A stretch of DNA of 64,000 bases, taken from NCBI GenBank assembly GCA_013146195.2, contig CM028380.1:80034571-80098570 (forward strand). The letters run 5' to 3'. The notes beneath the pieces were generated by a model, which had not been told where the DNA came from, did not search any database, and worked only from the letters and a program-made list of their open reading frames with translations. Every line of letters starts with the position of its first letter. Within the stretch, counting starts at the first letter, position 1. This DNA comes from Codonopsis lanceolata. Its lineage: Eukaryota > Streptophyta > Magnoliopsida > Asterales > Campanulaceae. Shown piece after piece: positions 46,641 to 59,960 of the stretch. The translations under genes were made by a program, and so were the position numbers.

Positions 46641-47526
46641 GACCAAGTACAATGGGGATAGCTTCGATAGCTAAAAAAACATGGAAAGGTTTTGGTAGTA
46701 TTTAAAGCTACCGTAGCTTTAATTTTGTCAGCACAAATGAAGGAAATGAAATGACACATTTTTGAACAAAAACGAAATGAAACGGTGTAGTATATGGATA
46801 TAATTCAATCAGCAATTTAAAGCATTGAATAGTGGCCGACATATCCCTTTCCCCCTCCTTCCACGTGGCGTCATTTGACTGGTCACATAGATTTTTTTTA
46901 TTTTTATCCATTTTTTGGCCTATTTTTCACCACAAAAATTATTATTATTTTAATTATTTTTTTAAAAATATCTACACATTTTTATCTATAAATAGAGACT
47001 TGGTTTGTTGAATTTGGATACCAACTCAATTTTCTACAATATTTGAGTTTTCCTTCCTTTCCTTTCTCTCCTTCCCAAAATTTGATATTTTTTTAAGTAG
47101 TTAATATTAACTTAATGGATAAATTTCATAATTAACAATCACTAATTAATATATGTAATATAAAATTAACCATAATAACATTGAATCAATTGAATTTAAT
47201 ATATGTAAAAGATAATATATAGTATTATTATTTAATAATGAATATTAATTTTTGAAAAATATTTTTATTAAAAATTAATTGAATTTTGAATTTAGTAATT
47301 TATGCAATATAAAATTATTTTGCATAAAAAAATTTATTTATTAATATATAATATATAAAGATATAATATAATTGAGATAAAGATAATTGGGTATGTAAAG
47401 TTATTGTGGTTTGTGCCACCGCTGTAAGAAGTTTTTTTTATTAGGTAACTTAGAGTAACTTGAAGATGTTTTTTATTTATTTTTAATGATTTGGGTAGCT
47501 TGGCGGAGCAACCATTGTACATGCTC
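46641..47526. mobile_element. PIF/Harbinger-like deletion derivative, TSD TAA
   Basis: An 886-bp element with ends GACCAAGTACAATGG and, from the other side, GAGCATGTACAATGG. It is flanked by TAA on both sides (46638-46640 and 47527-47529). It contains CTATAAATAGAGAC at about 46986, followed by a TTCC-rich stretch. That looks like the promoter and 5' leader of a parent transposase gene, but no transposase coding sequence remains. ACAATGG-type ends with a 3-bp TAA target suit PIF/Harbinger (Tourist). Confidence 0.7.
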
Positions 47527-47759
47527 TAAGTATCATTTTAAACGGGTCCTAAATGGGTCGCACCTAAAAATAATGACGCTTTTATTTAAATCTAAAATTC
47601 AAAATTAAGTAATTAACATAGCGACGAACAACAATTAACAATACAATTCAAAATTAAATAAAATCATACGACGAGTTAACAACATCACTTAAGTGACGAA
47701 ATTCAGTACATAAAACAACTTCAAGTACTACTAATTAAAAAGAACTAAAAAAAAAAATA

Positions 47760-48016
47760 CTCCTCCGTCCCTAAATTATCGTCCTCCTTTCTTTTTTCGT
47801 TCGTCCCAAAATAATTATCCACTTTGAAACTTACCTTTTTAGAGCATCACTTTTACCACTTTACCCTTACTTTTCCACCCTATTTTAATTATGAGTCACA
47901 TACATATGAGTTTTAAAGGAAACTACGCATTAAACCAATATAAATAATCAAGTTAATTGTTTTTTCTTAAACTGTGCGCCGAGTCAACTAGGACAATTAT
48001 TTAGGGACGGAGGAAG
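47760..48016. mobile_element. Stowaway MITE, TSD TA
   Basis: A 257-bp element. The left end is CTCCTCCGTCCCTAAATTAT, the right end read inward is CTTCCTCCGTCCCTAAATAA, and TA lies on each side. This is a textbook Stowaway form, well preserved. Confidence 0.85.
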
Positions 48017-48641
48017 TATGAAACAAGTCATTCGAAACCAAGAATTTTTTCAAGAAAATATTCTTCAACATAATTATCCTCTACATCTACAATAATAAAA
48101 TAATATAAATTAATTAATTGGTAAAAAGTTAATACATATAACTATTTAAATCAAATAACAACGTAAAAGTATAAAAACTATTATAATGAACAAAACCTTA
48201 TAACCAACTATGAGTACAAATAAATACTTACACATGATCACTATAAACACGACTTTTATATTTATCAAGAATACGAGCACCAATGTTAAAAGGAGACTTA
48301 GATGTCACAGTTCGTTATAGTACTAATGCTTAGACTATGGAATTCTTTGCATCATATTCTCACTACCATGTCATGTTATATCGGTACAAGTTTTCCGAAT
48401 CATCAAAATTAATGTGCTACATAATTGGTTGATGTGTTAAGGGACCATTTATTTCCAATTCCAGCATTCAAATAATCCTCAGAGTTTGCTGAGAATGCAT
48501 TCATTCTTAATTAATACTAACAACTTACAACGGTACATATGTTCAGAAGATTTTTCGGCAAATAGTACCATCTCTCTTTCTCTCTTAATTTCTATATGGA
48601 GCGTATTTTCTTTTTAAAAGTTTTTTTTTCCCCCTAACTAA

Positions 48642-48913
48642 GTGATTATTGAGTGCAGCATTTTGATCAAAACATTAATAAAAAATGAAGTGTTTTATTT
48701 TTTAAAGTGTTTCAATGCAGCGTTTTAAAACACTCCAATTTAAAGCGTTTTACAAATATGATGCGTTTATAACTATTTTGTTTATGAAAATAGCGTTTTG
48801 AAATAGTTTCAGAAATGTATTTACAAAAAAAACTACGTTTTGAAAATATTGTGTTTTTTAAATGTTGTATTTTAATAAAACTGTATTTTCAAAATATTAC
48901 ACCAAACAAGGCC
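48642..48913. mobile_element. Tourist-like MITE, copy 2 of 3
   Basis: It shares most of its interior with 1604-1896 (in reverse) and 58426-58691, including GCGTTTTGAAATAGTTT and AACTATTTTGTTTATGAAAA. The right end read inward is GGCCTTGTTTGGTGTAATAT. Flanks are TAA and TAG. The left end is degraded. Confidence 0.6.
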
Positions 48914-49779
48914 TAGATAAGTGTTTTTGTAAAATCATTTAGGTATATGTTTACCTAAATATTGATCTTCTTAATTTTGTCAAAATTTTTAAGCAATTCA
49001 CTGAATTAAGGATGAAGCCACGGATTCTTAAGGCAAGTAATAATGAAGCCCCATCCACATTACCAAAGTTAGATATATGTGGGTCTACATCACGAATGTA
49101 GTTAAATGAAAATAATTGGCACAAGCTTGAAAAATGAAAATTCAAGGGTCAGATCTGCCTCTATTGACACTGATACATGCACAAGAAAAAGTGATATGTA
49201 AATGACTATTTTACCACAAATTGGTTTCAATTGAAAATAATTGTCGTTTGAGTACATTATACCTATTACCTACTGTATACTGACTAGGGGTAGCAATTGC
49301 CACCACTAATACTGACTCAAAGTTATCCTATGTATATTAGACTGAAGTGTCGACTCTTTTGCCAAACATTATAAGTGTGTATAACTACACCTCCCAACGC
49401 CCACACCTATATCTTCAAGAAATCTGGAGCATAGAATTAACTGCCATTGACCCCATCAAGAGAGGATTGCTAAAGATAGTAAAATTCCCTGCATAGCTAG
49501 GAGAATTAGAGTGTAAAAATAACTATGGTTAGTGTAGTGAAAGACTGAGGTTCCCCAAAGAGCTGTCCAAACCGGTTAGGTTTGTTTGCCCGTCACCTAA
49601 AAAAGGTTTGTTGGGTTGGAAAAATATGAAGGAAAAATTGTGAAGTCGGTCTTTTTTAAAGTATTTAATCGCTACAGCATATCATTTTTATTTTCAACAG
49701 GAAAAAGTCACTTTGGTGGCAAAATGACTACGATACCCTTAATGAACTGTATGCACGTTACAATTAAGTTTTATGAATC

Positions 49780-50370
49780 GCGGTACAACAATTTTACATG
49801 AGCTAAATTTTTGAACCGCGGTACAACTTTTGAAAAGGTTGTTAAAATGTAAAAAATTAATTATTTTAAATAAATTACAGTATAAAATGCAAATATATCG
49901 CGATGCAACAATATTAAGAAAAGAATCGCGGTGAAAAACTATGGTAGCTTTTTGAATTTATAAATTGTAGTACAAAACTATGCTAGCTTTTTGAATTTGT
50001 GAATTACGGTGCAAATATTTCTGAATCGCGGTACAACTTTTGAAAGGGTTGTTAAAGTGCAAAAAAATAATTAATTTTCAATAAATTACAGTATAAAGTG
50101 CAAATATATCGCTGTGCAACAATTTTAAGAAAATAATCGCGGTGCAAAACTATACTAGCTTTTTGAATTAATGAATCGCGGTACAGAACTATGCTAGCTT
50201 TTGAATTTGTGAATCGCGGTTTGAAAAGGTTGCTAAAGTGTAAAAAAATAATTAATTTTCAATAAATTAAAGTATAAAATGCAAATATATCGCGGTGCAA
50301 CAATTTTACATGAATCAAACTTTTGAACTGCGGTACAAAAATAATGCAATGAAATTTATGAATTACGGTA
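49780..50370. repeat. ~200-bp tandem repeat rich in AATCGCGGTACAA
   Basis: Three units start at GAACCGCGG or GAATCGCGG at about 49813, 50023 and 50211 (spacings about 210 and 188). Each has inner copies of GAATCGCGGT followed by ACAA, and a shared core AGTATAAA(A/G)TGCAAATATA. No coding frame is seen. Confidence 0.8.
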
Positions 50371-51591
50371 CAAAAGCATAAAGAACCAGTTTACTTCCTC
50401 CCCTTCTTTTTCAATCTCCTCCATCGTAAGCCTTTTTCTTCCTCCTCATTCCTCGTCTTTGAATCCAAAGTGTGTTGCCGAAGCTATTGAAGAAGTCGAT
50501 GATATTTTTGGAACAATATTTTGAAAAGTGGTCTTTTGCGATTGAAAAAAAAAACGGTGAACTTTCAGGGTTAGAAATTTTAAAAAAGAGATCGATCAGA
50601 ATTTTTCCCAAATATGAACGTATTATGAGACGGGTCAAATGAGTTGAGCACGCGGTGGGTTGCGGGTTGGAGGTTAGCTCATCGTTTATAAGTTGCAAAT
50701 AGCACAAGCCACAAGTTTGAAACTATTAGCTTAAATCATTTTTGCTTAAAGCATGAGATTATTTTTTATATCTGAAATATAAGTAAATGATTATGGATTC
50801 GTTAAAAAGTGACACAACAATAACATGTGTCAGAATATGGTAGATTAACCGCAATATTCACGATTTTTTTTTTACAAAAATATATAAAAAGAGTCATGAT
50901 AAAATGATTTTTATTTCTTTTTTTCTCTTTTGTTACATTACTAATATTAGAGGAAGTTGTTAAAAAAAACACTAGTTATAATATAATTATAGAAAATCTA
51001 ATTTTTTTAATTGAATCGTGAGATTTTTTGTGTTATATTTATTAATATTTTTTGATTAATTGAAAAAAAATTTAGTGGGCAACCCGATTAACCAGAACCC
51101 ACGATGGGTGATGGTGAATTGGTGATGTGTATAGTGGGTTGCGGACCTGCCTCTCGCCAACCCACAGGAAAGCCGGGACGGCTTTGTAACTTTATAAATA
51201 AAAGGTGTGAATTTAAGCAGTTAACTGAAACCACAAGGAATAGTTGAAACTTTTTCAAAAGGTGGAATTCTGTCGGGAGGTACAGGCGTACTGCGTACAG
51301 CCATGAGAGCTGAATTCCAGAGATTGGCATATACGGAGTATATTGCATGAACACCAAGTGTGAGCTCAGATCACGGACCTCAGAAACTCACTCAATTCCG
51401 GTTTATTACATCTTTTGAAATCCGATTAAGCGTTTCTGTTGCAGTAACGCGAACTGAGTCACGAGAAAGAGTATCCCATCCGCACTGGAGAACTTACTTC
51501 CCGTCGACCGAACCCCAGTGAAACCTTTATTATAGTGGCCTAAGATATTAAAAAGCTAAAGAAAAGCGTGTCCAGATTTCCCGGTGAGACC
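50371..51591. other. Spacer and upstream region of the VAP4-like gene
   Basis: AT-rich to 51080, then more balanced composition toward the gene. I do not see a convincing TATA box near the start, and the last ~200 bp probably contain the core promoter and leader. No other gene is supported. Confidence 0.4.
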
Positions 51592-54500
51592 ATGGCAGTC
51601 GCTGAACGTGACAAGTCTCACTCGGAACGGATGAAGCATTGGGGACTGTGTCCATTCTGGCAATTTGGAACAACTTCTTCTTCCTCTTCCTCAACGCAAA
51701 ACCTTCAATCTCAGAGCCAAATTCACCAAAACGGCGGTGGAATTAATGGTCGGCCTCCTAGTAAGATGTCTTCAGTCGCGAAGTCGCTCTTACCGACTAG
51801 GCGTAGACTCCACCTTGATCCAGCTAACACTCTTTACTTCCCCTGTACGTCGTCTTTTCATTTTATCGTTAATATTTATTCGTTGACGTCCTTCCTGATT
51901 ATTTCCAGTTTCTATTGGCTGTAAAATTATAATTCTTCAGTTGCTTGGCTACAAAATGTAGCAAATGTTGGATTATGTTTTGTTTTTTTGGTCTATCTGA
52001 TTGTTTCTTTTGATTTGCGATCTTGAAGACGAGCCTGGAAAACAGGTGCGAAGTGCTGTTAGGATTAAGAATAAGAGCAGGTCTCATGTCGCTTTCAAGG
52101 TATTGTTTCAATCTATTAACAGGATGCTAATTTGTTGATGGAATGCTTGAATGCCCCACTTGATTTGAGGAAAAGTAATGTAAAGAATAAAGATAGTAAT
52201 TCAACAAGCAATTTATTGACAATTATTGATTTTAGATTTTTAATTTATTGTGCTTTAGTTTCAAACAACTGCGCCAAAGAGTTGTTATATGCGACCTCCT
52301 GGAGGTATTCTTGCTTCTGGTGAAAGCATCATTGCCACAGGTAATGATCTATATTTTTGCGATTTGTTTTGGTAGGAGGTGGATTAAAGCAAAATTTTCC
52401 GAAATTTTAGTTTCTTTTATTTACAGTCAATTAACATAATCTGATGACAGTTTTCAAGTTTGTGGAGCAACCTGAGAATAATGAAAAACAACTACATCAA
52501 AAGAGCAAGGTTAAGTTCAAGATCATGAGTCTGAAAGTTAAAGCAGAAATAGATTACGTGCCAGAGTTGGTAAGCTTTCTAGTTTCTGATCTTTTTGAAC
52601 ATTGCTAAGAATATTGTAATATCGTTGAGTGACCTAGGAAGATTAATTATGTATGATATCTTATGATGTATGTTTGCATTGCGTGATTAACAACATTTCT
52701 GAGCATTTTCTGATCTGTAAGATCACGAGCAAGTGAAATACTGGGCAGAACTTTTATAAGTGTGATGAATGATAAGTGTACCTTAGCCCTGTTGAATATC
52801 ACTTTGATGAAGATGCTTCATTTCCATATTCAGATGTCCATCCTTATGATAGATTGTTATAGAGCAACAATGGTATACTCACCTAGGAATTAAGTTGTCA
52901 TCAAGTACGATGTTCATATGGTGATTCTTGGTTTTAATTGTAATGTATGTGGGAAAAGATATAATTATGCCTTCTGCTTCTCTGCACAAATTTTGAAAAA
53001 TGAAAGTCAATTCAAGTAAATAGATTGATACACCAGAGGATGTAGTTTACTGGTTTTTGATTCTTTTTTATTTATACTTTTGTATGTGTGGTGTCCTGCA
53101 GAAAGTAGCTTGGTGTATCACAAGAATGATTGGAAGAGCACTTATAATACCCACCTTTTTATGACCATGTAATATAATATCTACAGTGCTCGAGTATCAT
53201 CTGCTTGTTCATTTTGCTTAATCTCATTTTTCTTATCTTATTAATGAAATTATGTGAACCAGTGCTTTGTAAAATCACTGGCTAATGTTCCCATTTTTCC
53301 TGGAGATTTTCGGTTCATTTTGTTGCTTTCTATATGATATAAGTTAGTGTGTCTTGCTTTAAAGTACACTTGTTCAAAACCATGTTCCTGGAAACAACCT
53401 ATCTTGTAAACCATTGAACAACACAGCACAAATTTTATGCTGGTTCTGTACTACTTATATCTTATTCGTTAAGCATGTTATAGTGACACGTTACATCTTA
53501 TACGCAGAGGCTCTTAGGAAAACTGGATTTTGTTTATTTCGATGTTGATTTAATTCTCAAATATTTCTGACTTGCACTAAAAAGGTGAGACTGAGACATC
53601 TTAAGAAGCCAGCTCTTTCTATTAACAAGAGAATATACTTATCTGGGCATATCAAGATATAGGCTTTCTTCACTTCTATCATGACTTAGATTCTCTTATT
53701 CTCAATATTGTGTCACACAAAGCATCATTTTGTTATTTCGGACAAAAACGCTTTTGGGATGCTTAAGGGCCATTTGAGTTGAAAATGATTATGTGGTTAG
53801 GTATATGTCTTCTTTCTACTTGGAGTATCTCTTTCTCGTAACTCAATAGAAGAAATATTGCATTCTTGGTCAGAGCATGTTACTGGATTCTGTGACTACC
53901 TTTCTATTAAGGGACTTATGGCATGCTCCTTCTTCTTAAAGATTTACAAGGGGCCCGAGACAGTGGCAATAGTTCAAGGTCCTAATAGTTAATTCTGGTA
54001 GTCAACTGAGTAGGATTGTTTAAATAGAATATGTTCAGTAACATATCGCTAGTGTAAAGTGTCTTTGCCCTTTTCAGGTAAGGGAGGTTAGGAGGAAAGC
54101 TTAAACTCTCTGAATAGTAACTATTCAGTCTATGGGCCAAATCATTGCCTCTAAAGAGTAAATAGTTGAGTATACTCTTATTGAAGTCTTGGATCTCTAT
54201 TAAATTACACAACTCACTCAGATGAGAAAAGAGCTTGTGAAGTACCATTCTACAATTTTATTTATTTTTTGGATGGGTCCAGTTTATATAATTGTTGTGC
54301 CTGGTCTCATGTTTCCCCTTTAAGGTTAATGAGAGGCAAGAAAACTAGAATCTAACTAATGAGCTATGTAATTAGTGAACTATAATAGTGCTATTTATTC
54401 TGAACGTTGAAGGAGAAACCCATTTTTGTTTGTAATTCCCCGTAAACGATGAAAGCTGAAGCCACTTCGAATTATAAAGCATGAACATGGGTACTACATG

Positions 54501-56488
54501 TACGGAGACGCCTGCAAGGTAAATCGTACAAATGTAAGAATGGACATGATGAGGACCTGCACTAAACGAAAATTCTTGGTTTATTTATAGCAATACATAC
54601 TTTTGTTTAAATGACAAATAAATCTTTCTAAATGAGTGAGAAAAAAGAAGCAGACAAGCGTGGATATGTCCATGAAGACAAGTATGCATTGTCCATGTAG
54701 AATTGCCAAAGAATGAGTAATGCAATGTGTATAAGGTTATAATTTCTCTTCAATCCCCTGTTTGTTTGATGACATTCTGCCATGTATGGGCTTACTTTCC
54801 ACCAGTTTTTTTTTTTGAAGTATGGTTCTTGTTGCGCAGTGTTTTATAGGTGTCAGACAAATTAAAAGTTAAGCATAATCATATATGTCAGACGTATCTA
54901 AAATAGTGCTTTCATTGAACTTCTATCCCTTTCGTTGCTTGTCTTTCATTGCTTGGGACGACGTAGTTCAGAAATTGTTATGGGTTTTTTCTTCCTATAT
55001 GTGAAAACCAAACTGTTTTTCGAGATCTAAACTTTCTAGTTGAAATTTTCAGGTTATAATTTGCATATGATCTTGTCAGAATATTTGTGCATGTATAGAC
55101 ATGTCCAACTTGTACTATATTCCAATCCTTGAACTTGTGCTTTTAGAAGTTCAATGTAAAACTTTCCCTGAAAAGCTGGGTCCGTTTTAATTCTTGAAAT
55201 TAATATTTCTTTGTGCTTGGTGCTTTTGTTGATTTCTGTTATAAGGTATTATCTATAATTGTTCACATTGTAGTTTTCTAATACGAAAATTGCATTTTTC
55301 TTTCTTATGTAGTTTGATGAGCAGATGGATCAAGTAGTTGTTGAGACGATTTTGCGAGTAGTTTTCTTGGATGCAGAGCGCCCTACTCCTGTTAGTCAAA
55401 AAGAGTTTGAGTCCTTTTTTGTGGTTTGTTTGTTCGTTATCCTCTTCGTGATATATATTAAATCCATTTAAGGTTGACACGTAGATGCTCATGTTCAGGC
55501 ACTTGAAAAATTAAAGCATCAGTTGGCAGAAGCTGAGGCTGCGGTAGAAACACGCAAAAAACCTCCCCCAGATACAGGCCCGCGGATCGTTGGGGAAGGT
55601 CTTGTTATAGATGAATGGGTAAGTGACCAAGTGCCAGAAATTATGTATGTGTGTTCACGTATGCGCATATGTGTCCATGTATTATCATCGTATACGAAGG
55701 ATGCATTATTGTTAGAGATAGACATGTTGCCAAAGTGTGTTTCTTTGCAAACGATGAAGTATTCTCCTTTCAGTCCAGAGGTTATCTGATAAGGGATTGC
55801 CACCTCGATCCTACCATGTGATCTCCAAGTATGATCAAGACACGTACTGACTGGCACAATGTCTTGCATATTTGTGTCAGTGTAGACCCTTACTAAATGA
55901 CTATCTCTCTCTGAATTAACAATAATGTTAACATACACTCATTCTAATTTTTTAAAATAACCCCACTTAGCAATTCCCAATTTTCTGTCACCACACCCAT
56001 TTGGGCGTCTTATCTTTTCCTGTTGGTGATTAGTAGATCCATCTTTCTTAATTCACAAGGAGCCATCTTTGTTTTTTATGAAGATAAATGACTGTAAATT
56101 GGGCTGGAATGGCCCTCTTAGGAAGGCAGTAGAGCTTTTGGGTGGGAAGAGCGAGACCGGAGACGTGTGGAGGTCTGATGCGGCTTCTAATTATTTCAGC
56201 ATTTTACTGGAATTTCCAGCTTTCACGTTTGTTGCTCCGGCAACATCGTCTTCCCATCCAAAACCTGTAAATACATTTATGTTTTGGAATTGGGGTACAT
56301 AGTTGTTGTCCTTTGGAATGCTAGTGTGCTAATAACATGAATATAAATACATGCATATGTTCATTCCTTTGCCATTGCCGTGGGTTTCTTTTGCTTGTTT
56401 TACATACATGTCTCTTTTTCTGTTTCAGAAAGAACGGAGGGAAAAGTATCTTGCTCGACAACAGGTTGATGCTGTAGACTCGGTATAA
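51592..56488 (+). CDS. VAP4-type MSP-domain protein (vesicle-associated protein 4-1/4-2-like)
   Basis: There are seven coding exons: 51592-51844, 52029-52099, 52259-52340, 52451-52569, 55313-55390, 55499-55618 and 56429-56488. All introns are GT-AG, and the joined length of 783 bases codes for 260 residues. The ATG (MAVAERDKSHSE) is preferred because no in-frame upstream ATG exists. Residues 1-60 are Ser/Gln-rich and include WGLCPFWQ. The MSP domain (about 65-185) carries LDPANTLYFPYEPGKQV, VAFKFQTTAPKSCYMRPPGG and VPELFDEQ. The C-terminal part has LEKLKHQLAEAEAAVETR and VGEGLVIDEWKERREKYLAR. MSP domains bind FFAT-type peptides at ER contact sites. This subfamily lacks the tail anchor of VAP27, and none is visible here. 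Intron 4 is 2.7 kb. The residue pattern is that of Arabidopsis VAP4 proteins (recalled, not searched). All residues needed for the fold seem present. Confidence 0.95.
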
Positions 56489-56895
56489 AAGACCATTTTG
56501 CTTCTTTTGCTTGAGTAGATCTTCTTGGTTCGTATCCCACTACCTCCTTTCATGTATTTATTTTGAGGGATGAAAGAGGGATCGTGCACTAAAGAACAAA
56601 TTAAAACCTTGTAAATACTGTATTATACTTTTCAAAGAAGATTAGTTAGTTGTGCCATGAATAGCAGATCAAGTAATGATAAGACAGCATGGAGTGTATG
56701 GTAGGAGAACATTGAATAAAAGGCTGAAAAACAACCGTTGCATAGGTCATGTGATGGAGGCACACTGTCAAATGTGCCCAATAGATCTATTAGGAGCTGT
56801 AATTGGACTAAAGCATCAAACATTCCGATCTAAATCCATGCTCTGAGCTGGAATCTTTGCACAGTTCATCAATGTCTCAATTCGGTCTTTTTCAG

Positions 56896-57000
56896 CCTGC
56901 AGAGTGTGCTTTGGAAACTAGCTATCGAGGTACCCAAGAGTCGATAAAAACAGTTGCCTTCTTGAGTTGCTGGGGACCCTATCAGGTGACACGAAACTAA
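56896..57000 (+). other. Possible alternative last exon of the VAP4-like gene
   Basis: CTTTTTCAG at 56887-56895 is a strong 3' splice site. If the last coding exon were cut at GACTCG|GTATAA (56482/56483), the frame would run on for 34 codons through CCTGCAGAGTGTGC to TAA at 56998-57000. This replaces the final Val and stop with a longer, non-conserved tail. The main form, ending at 56488, matches the family. The alternative is inference from splice signals only. Confidence 0.3.
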
Positions 57001-58425
57001 GGGTCTCTCTTCTGCTTTTGCTTTGTAAATTTCCAGGCGAAAAGCTAAATGCCTCGTCGGATTTATTTCTTCTTACATCTTTTACTTAATGTGTACGCAA
57101 ATATGTATACCAATATGTGCTATTAACCGCAAGAAGGTTGGTATACCTTTTACACATGCATTTCAGATATAAAACTTACTCTCTCCCTCCCTCCCTCCCT
57201 CTATATTCTTAAAACAGTGCTGCGTATTTGACTCGCCACACAAATTAAGATAAAATAATTGATTCTATTTTAAATCATACAAGTTTTTTTCCACTTGTAA
57301 TATAGGGGTATTACGGTTTCCCTCGCTAGAAGTGCTATCTCGCACGAACTAAATTAAGGAACCTCCAGATTTGATTCTATTTTAAAAACATACTGTACAT
57401 TAAGAGAAGGAAAGCTAGTCTCAAATTTGATCATTGAAACACACAGAATCTACCATGGCCAAATAAATCATTGGAAGCACAAAGCTTAGTAAAGCCTCAG
57501 AGATTATCAGGCAATTGGAAGCTCTGGGAACCAAATATATGATGAGTGGATCCATTTTGCACGAAGACAGCTACACCGCATTTGCTGCTGTTAAATCCTT
57601 CCCACAGCGGGAAATCGACAGTTCCATTCACAGTTTTCTTGGCAGAGATGTCTTTGACAGAGCAGAGCTTGTCAAGCTTCCTAACGACATAATCATTGGC
57701 GAGGACTCGTCCTTTGTTCTCCCCCATTTGGCAGTCCGTCACCAAACTGCTCTCATATAGAGCCACCATGATATCAGCGCCATGACTGTCAACCTTGGCC
57801 CTTAAAGCTCCTGTTAGAGAAACTTGCAAGGACTCTGGCGTGCGCCTTTGGAATGTTGCCTGTTAAGAGAATTGCTCCAGTTGGTTAGAACTTAGAATCA
57901 ATGGTCTGAACTCTGAAAGAAGGATTGGGTTGATTATGTATTGGTTTTCAACATATAGCCGTCGGGCTCCAAAACGCAAAGACTGATTCCTGGTTGGCGC
58001 TAAAATTAAGACCTATTGCCTAAGTCACAAAACTCATTCCTCTCCATCAAAGATGGTACTAGGTAGTTGATTTTGTGTTGATGCATTTCAAAGTAAATAC
58101 CGTACGTCTTCTTGTTCTTGTTTGTCCTTTTGAGTTAAACTAAGAAATTTTCATTTCTATATCTTCTTTTTCAAAATCAGTAAATAGTGCTACAATTATA
58201 AATTTATAATGACGTGTTTTATAATTTAAAAATATATAGTTCAACTTTTCATATGTAAAATAGTTGGTCTAAAAAAGTTAAAACTGAAGAATAATTTTAT
58301 AATTTTAAAAATATAGTTAAGTGACATGACTTTCTTAATCTCAAAGTAACAGTGAACAACTTTCCGCAATGGATATCTTACCATACCCTTTTCCTCTAAA
58401 ACCAACTAAACATTCCTCTAAACTT

Positions 58426-58691
58426 GGTGTTTGTTTGGTGGAGCGTTTTGACCAAAACATTGGTAAAAACGCAACGTTTTCTCTTTAAAAGTGTTTCAAT
58501 GCAGCTTTTTAAAAATGTGCAGCGTTTTAAAAATGTGTTGTGTTTACAACTATTTTGTTTATAAAAATAGCGTTTCGAAATAGTTTTTCAAATATGTTTA
58601 CAAGAAAAAATTACGTTTTGAAAATGCTGCGATTAAAAAACGTTGTGTTTAGAAAAAGCTGCGTTTTTAAAACGCTGCACCAGACGAAGCC
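58426..58691. mobile_element. Tourist-like MITE, copy 3 of 3, inside the DUF1223 intron
   Basis: The ends GGTGTTTGTTTGGTGGAGCG and, read inward from the right, GGCTTCGTCTGGTGCAGCG form the best-preserved inverted repeat of the three family members. The interior has GCGTTTTGACCAAAACATT and AACTATTTTGTTTATAAAAA. I see no convincing target duplication. Confidence 0.65.
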
Positions 58692-58699
58692 TTGGCAGA

Positions 58700-59960
58700 A
58701 ATAGTAACATTTTTTCTAACATTTTTTTGTGTTCAGCTCTTTCACGTGCATGATACCCATGTTTGTTGTTTACATATATATTTTTTAATGGAGAGATTTA
58801 ATTGAGATTATAGCAAAATAATTAGTTTTGTAAACATATAATTTTTTAGATAAAAGTAATTAAATTTCTTAAAACATAAAATTATTTCAATAGAATATAA
58901 AATGTAAAAAATACTTTCTCCATTCTTGGTAAAATTATTATTAATTTAATATGTTTTATTTAGTGCTAAAAAATTATTTTCTTATCTTCGATAAGAGTTA
59001 TGTTTAGATAATAATAACATTGTATTTTAAACATAAATTTCTCTTTAGATTGATATATATTTTGAGATAAAAGTAATTTTAAAACTTATTAAAACATATA
59101 CTTCCTCCATTTTCAAATAATCATTCTCTTTGTCCTTTCACATAGTTTAAGAAAAAATAATTGACCGTAAAATAAATATTAGTAGTATAATGTGTGGTTT
59201 CCTTTAACTTATACTAACTTTGTCATCTTAAATTTTCCTATCGTTGCAAGCTACCGATATACATATATATATTTTTACATTATTATCGTATTTCATTATT
59301 ATCGTAAACTTGTTCTATTGATCAAATTGAAAGATGTCTATTTTTTTAATGAAATTTGTATATTAATTGTGAATTCTTTTCAACCAAAGGAAATTATTTG
59401 TCTAGTGTTCTTAATATATGAGAGGATAAAATAATAATAATAATTATAAACATATATTGACAATTAAAATGACGTATATTTTTAAATGAAAGTAATCGAA
59501 ATAATTAAAAAATATAATATTTTTTGTAGAATATATAATATAAAATATAAATATTTCATTCCAATTATGCTGGAAAAATAAAAATAAAAAAGATAAAAAA
59601 TATGGTGGTAGTTAGATTTGTTAGTTGTGATAAAAGAGATTTGAGGTTTTAAAGGGTTGTATAGAGGGTGATTACTGAAGATACTCAAACCCTTTTCAAA
59701 TAAGGATAAAGCTTGTCCATCCACATCGTAGCCTCGATTAAGCGTCGGAGCTACATTTTAATTAATTTTTTTATATTTTTAGTTAATTTAAACCCCTAAA
59801 TTATTATGACTTTTTTCTATTACTAATTATTAAATTGAATGTTTCTCAAGTAATACTATAACGTATTCTTTTTTCAAAATTATAAAATCAATTAGAAAAA
59901 ATTAATTGAATTGACAAAAATCTAGGTAAAATTTCAAAAAGATTTAATAAATCGATTAAG
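58700..59960. other. Remaining intron of the DUF1223 gene
   Basis: AT-rich intronic DNA with no gene. At about 59100 there is one Stowaway-like end, ACTTCCTCCATTTTCAAATA, without a partner. Confidence 0.5.

Noticed and set aside
51568..51591. Upstream GTG start giving eight extra residues to the VAP4-like protein
   Set aside because: Plant genes start at ATG, and the first in-frame ATG is at 51592 with a suitable context.
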